Assembly: GCA_049300095.1 (NCBI GenBank)
Contig: JBAQYM010000037.1
Span: 1 to 6,650, forward strand
DNA from: SbD1 sp049300095
Lineage (GTDB): Bacteria; Desulfobacterota; Syntrophobacteria; Syntrophobacterales; Syntrophobacteraceae
Direction of reading: 5' to 3'
Length of the DNA stretch: 6,650 nucleotides
Positions 6,186-6,650 of this stretch are shown one piece after another. Position 1 is the stretch's first letter. Each line of letters starts with the position of its first letter. The translations under genes and the position numbers were made by a program. A model generated the notes under the pieces. The model did no database searches, was not told the origin of the DNA, and was given only the letters and a program-made list of their open reading frames with translations.

Positions 6186-6378
6186 TCCATCCCCTCGTGA
6201 ACCGGAAATAATCGTTCAGGGGCATATATACCATAGATTTTGGACAATGGCCATCGAATCAAAAATCACGCCGACGACGACCCGGTTGCACGTGTCGGCT
6301 TCCCTTCGTTTGCTCAAGCCGAATATCGGGATAGACACAGCAGTGTCCGGTTAGGAACTTGCGTGCGCTGGTGGCCCT
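6186..6378. other. Intergenic region upstream of the zinc-ribbon gene
   Basis: No gene is supported here. It should hold the promoter of the minus-strand operon (the TATATA at 6225-6230 is a weak candidate). A small palindrome, GACAC/GTGTC (6334-6347), leads into GTGTCCGGTTAGG, which resembles the tips of some insertion sequences. No transposase fragment is visible. Confidence 0.5.
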
Positions 6379-6400
6379 GCCCTGAAAGGGCTTCATATTC

Positions 6401-6443
6401 CAGCCCAGGGTCAGTCTCGCGTTTCGCGGGACGCCACCCTGGG
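6401..6443 (+). repeat. Left 43-base arm of the palindromic mosaic
   Basis: It begins CAGCCCAGGGTCAG and ends GCCACCCTGGG, and is able to fold on itself through CCCAGGGT/ACCCTGGG and an inner CGCG/CGCG pair. It matches the reverse complement of 6578-6620 with a single difference. Confidence 0.9.
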
Positions 6444-6577
6444 AACGGAAGGTTACAAGATTCATACCCTGAAGGGGTTACATACCGGCAAAGATGCGGG
6501 ATTTGCGCGAGCAACCGCCGTCATGTCCCGCCTTTATGTAGCCCCTTCAGGGCATCATCACCGGGGGGCGCACATCA

Positions 6578-6620
6578 CCCAGGGTGGCGTCCCGCGAAGC
6601 GCGAGACTGACCCTGGGCTG
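6578..6620 (-). repeat. Right 43-base arm of the palindromic mosaic
   Basis: This is the inverted copy of 6401-6443, identical except for one base in the loop-proximal part. Such near-identity in non-coding DNA suggests recent duplication or ongoing homogenisation. Confidence 0.9.
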
Positions 6621-6650
6621 AGTTATTTAGCCCCGTTGGGGCACAAAAGC

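Larger units (their letters stand above)
6379..6650. repeat. Large palindromic repeat mosaic, two inverted multi-hairpin units, cut by the window edge
   Basis: The outer long arms are 6401-6443 and 6578-6620: 43 bases each, inverted, one mismatch. Each arm is itself a hairpin (CCCAGGGT ... ACCCTGGG). Inside them lies a second inverted pair: ACCCTGAAGGGGTTACATA (6466-6484) and a copy matching at 17 of 19 positions on the other strand (6535-6553). Outside them are related short hairpins: GCCCTGAAAGGGC (6379-6391) and GCCCCGTTGGGGC (6630-6642). Both halves share the order short hairpin, 43-base arm, 22-24 base linker, CCCTGAAGGGG hairpin, so the region is two inverted copies of one unit around a 50-base centre (6485-6534). 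No coding potential was recognised. The element may continue beyond 6650. Confidence 0.85.

Noticed and set aside
6224..6247. Complete sigma70 promoter for the zinc-ribbon operon
   Set aside because: A -10-like TATATA and a TTGTCC are present on the minus strand, but only 11 bases apart, too close to pair.
1561..6650. CRISPR array
   Set aside because: The repeats are inverted pairs at a few separate sites, not regularly spaced direct repeats, and no cas gene is present.

Overview
The window is a GC-rich stretch of ordinary bacterial chromosome. It carries six supported protein genes and three structurally distinct inverted-repeat elements in the spaces between them. The gene content (a stand-alone THUMP/RlmL-type RNA methyltransferase, an uncharacterised radical SAM protein and an iron-type superoxide dismutase) and the spacer palindromes suggest an anaerobic or air-tolerant Gram-negative bacterium. 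Desulfobacterota (former Deltaproteobacteria) is my best guess. That assignment rests on protein style and has not been tested by a search.

Layout. Bases 1-268 hold no gene I can support. A THUMP-domain RNA methyltransferase lies on the minus strand at 269-1516. A 466-base divergent spacer follows (1517-1982). It contains a 159-base element bounded by two inverted 28-base repeats, with a perfect 15-bp hairpin inside, and then an AT-rich stretch with a candidate promoter. On the plus strand are a NodB/CE4-like polysaccharide deacetylase homologue (1983-2855) and a radical SAM protein (2824-4113). These overlap by 32 bases and are probably translationally coupled. An Fe superoxide dismutase (4251-4844) follows with its own strong ribosome binding site and a bidirectional rho-independent terminator. 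A convergent spacer holds several hairpins, including a REPIN-like pair of 25-base inverted arms (5020-5113). Two minus-strand genes then form a likely operon, transcribed from right to left: a four-CXXC zinc-ribbon protein (5877-6185), then a protein with a recombinase-like helical N-terminal region (5123-5851). The right end (6379-6650) is a large palindromic mosaic: two inverted copies of the same multi-hairpin unit, reaching the window edge.

Working together. The deacetylase homologue and the radical SAM protein are the only plus-strand pair whose linkage implies a shared job. The deacetylase homologue appears to have lost residues of the metal site expected of the family, so it may not be an active deacetylase. 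The superoxide dismutase is a self-contained oxygen-defence unit, and the RNA methyltransferase is housekeeping. I see no CRISPR array, phage, transposase, tRNA, rRNA or recognisable defence system. The most unusual content is the repeat architecture and the deacetylase-like/radical SAM pair.
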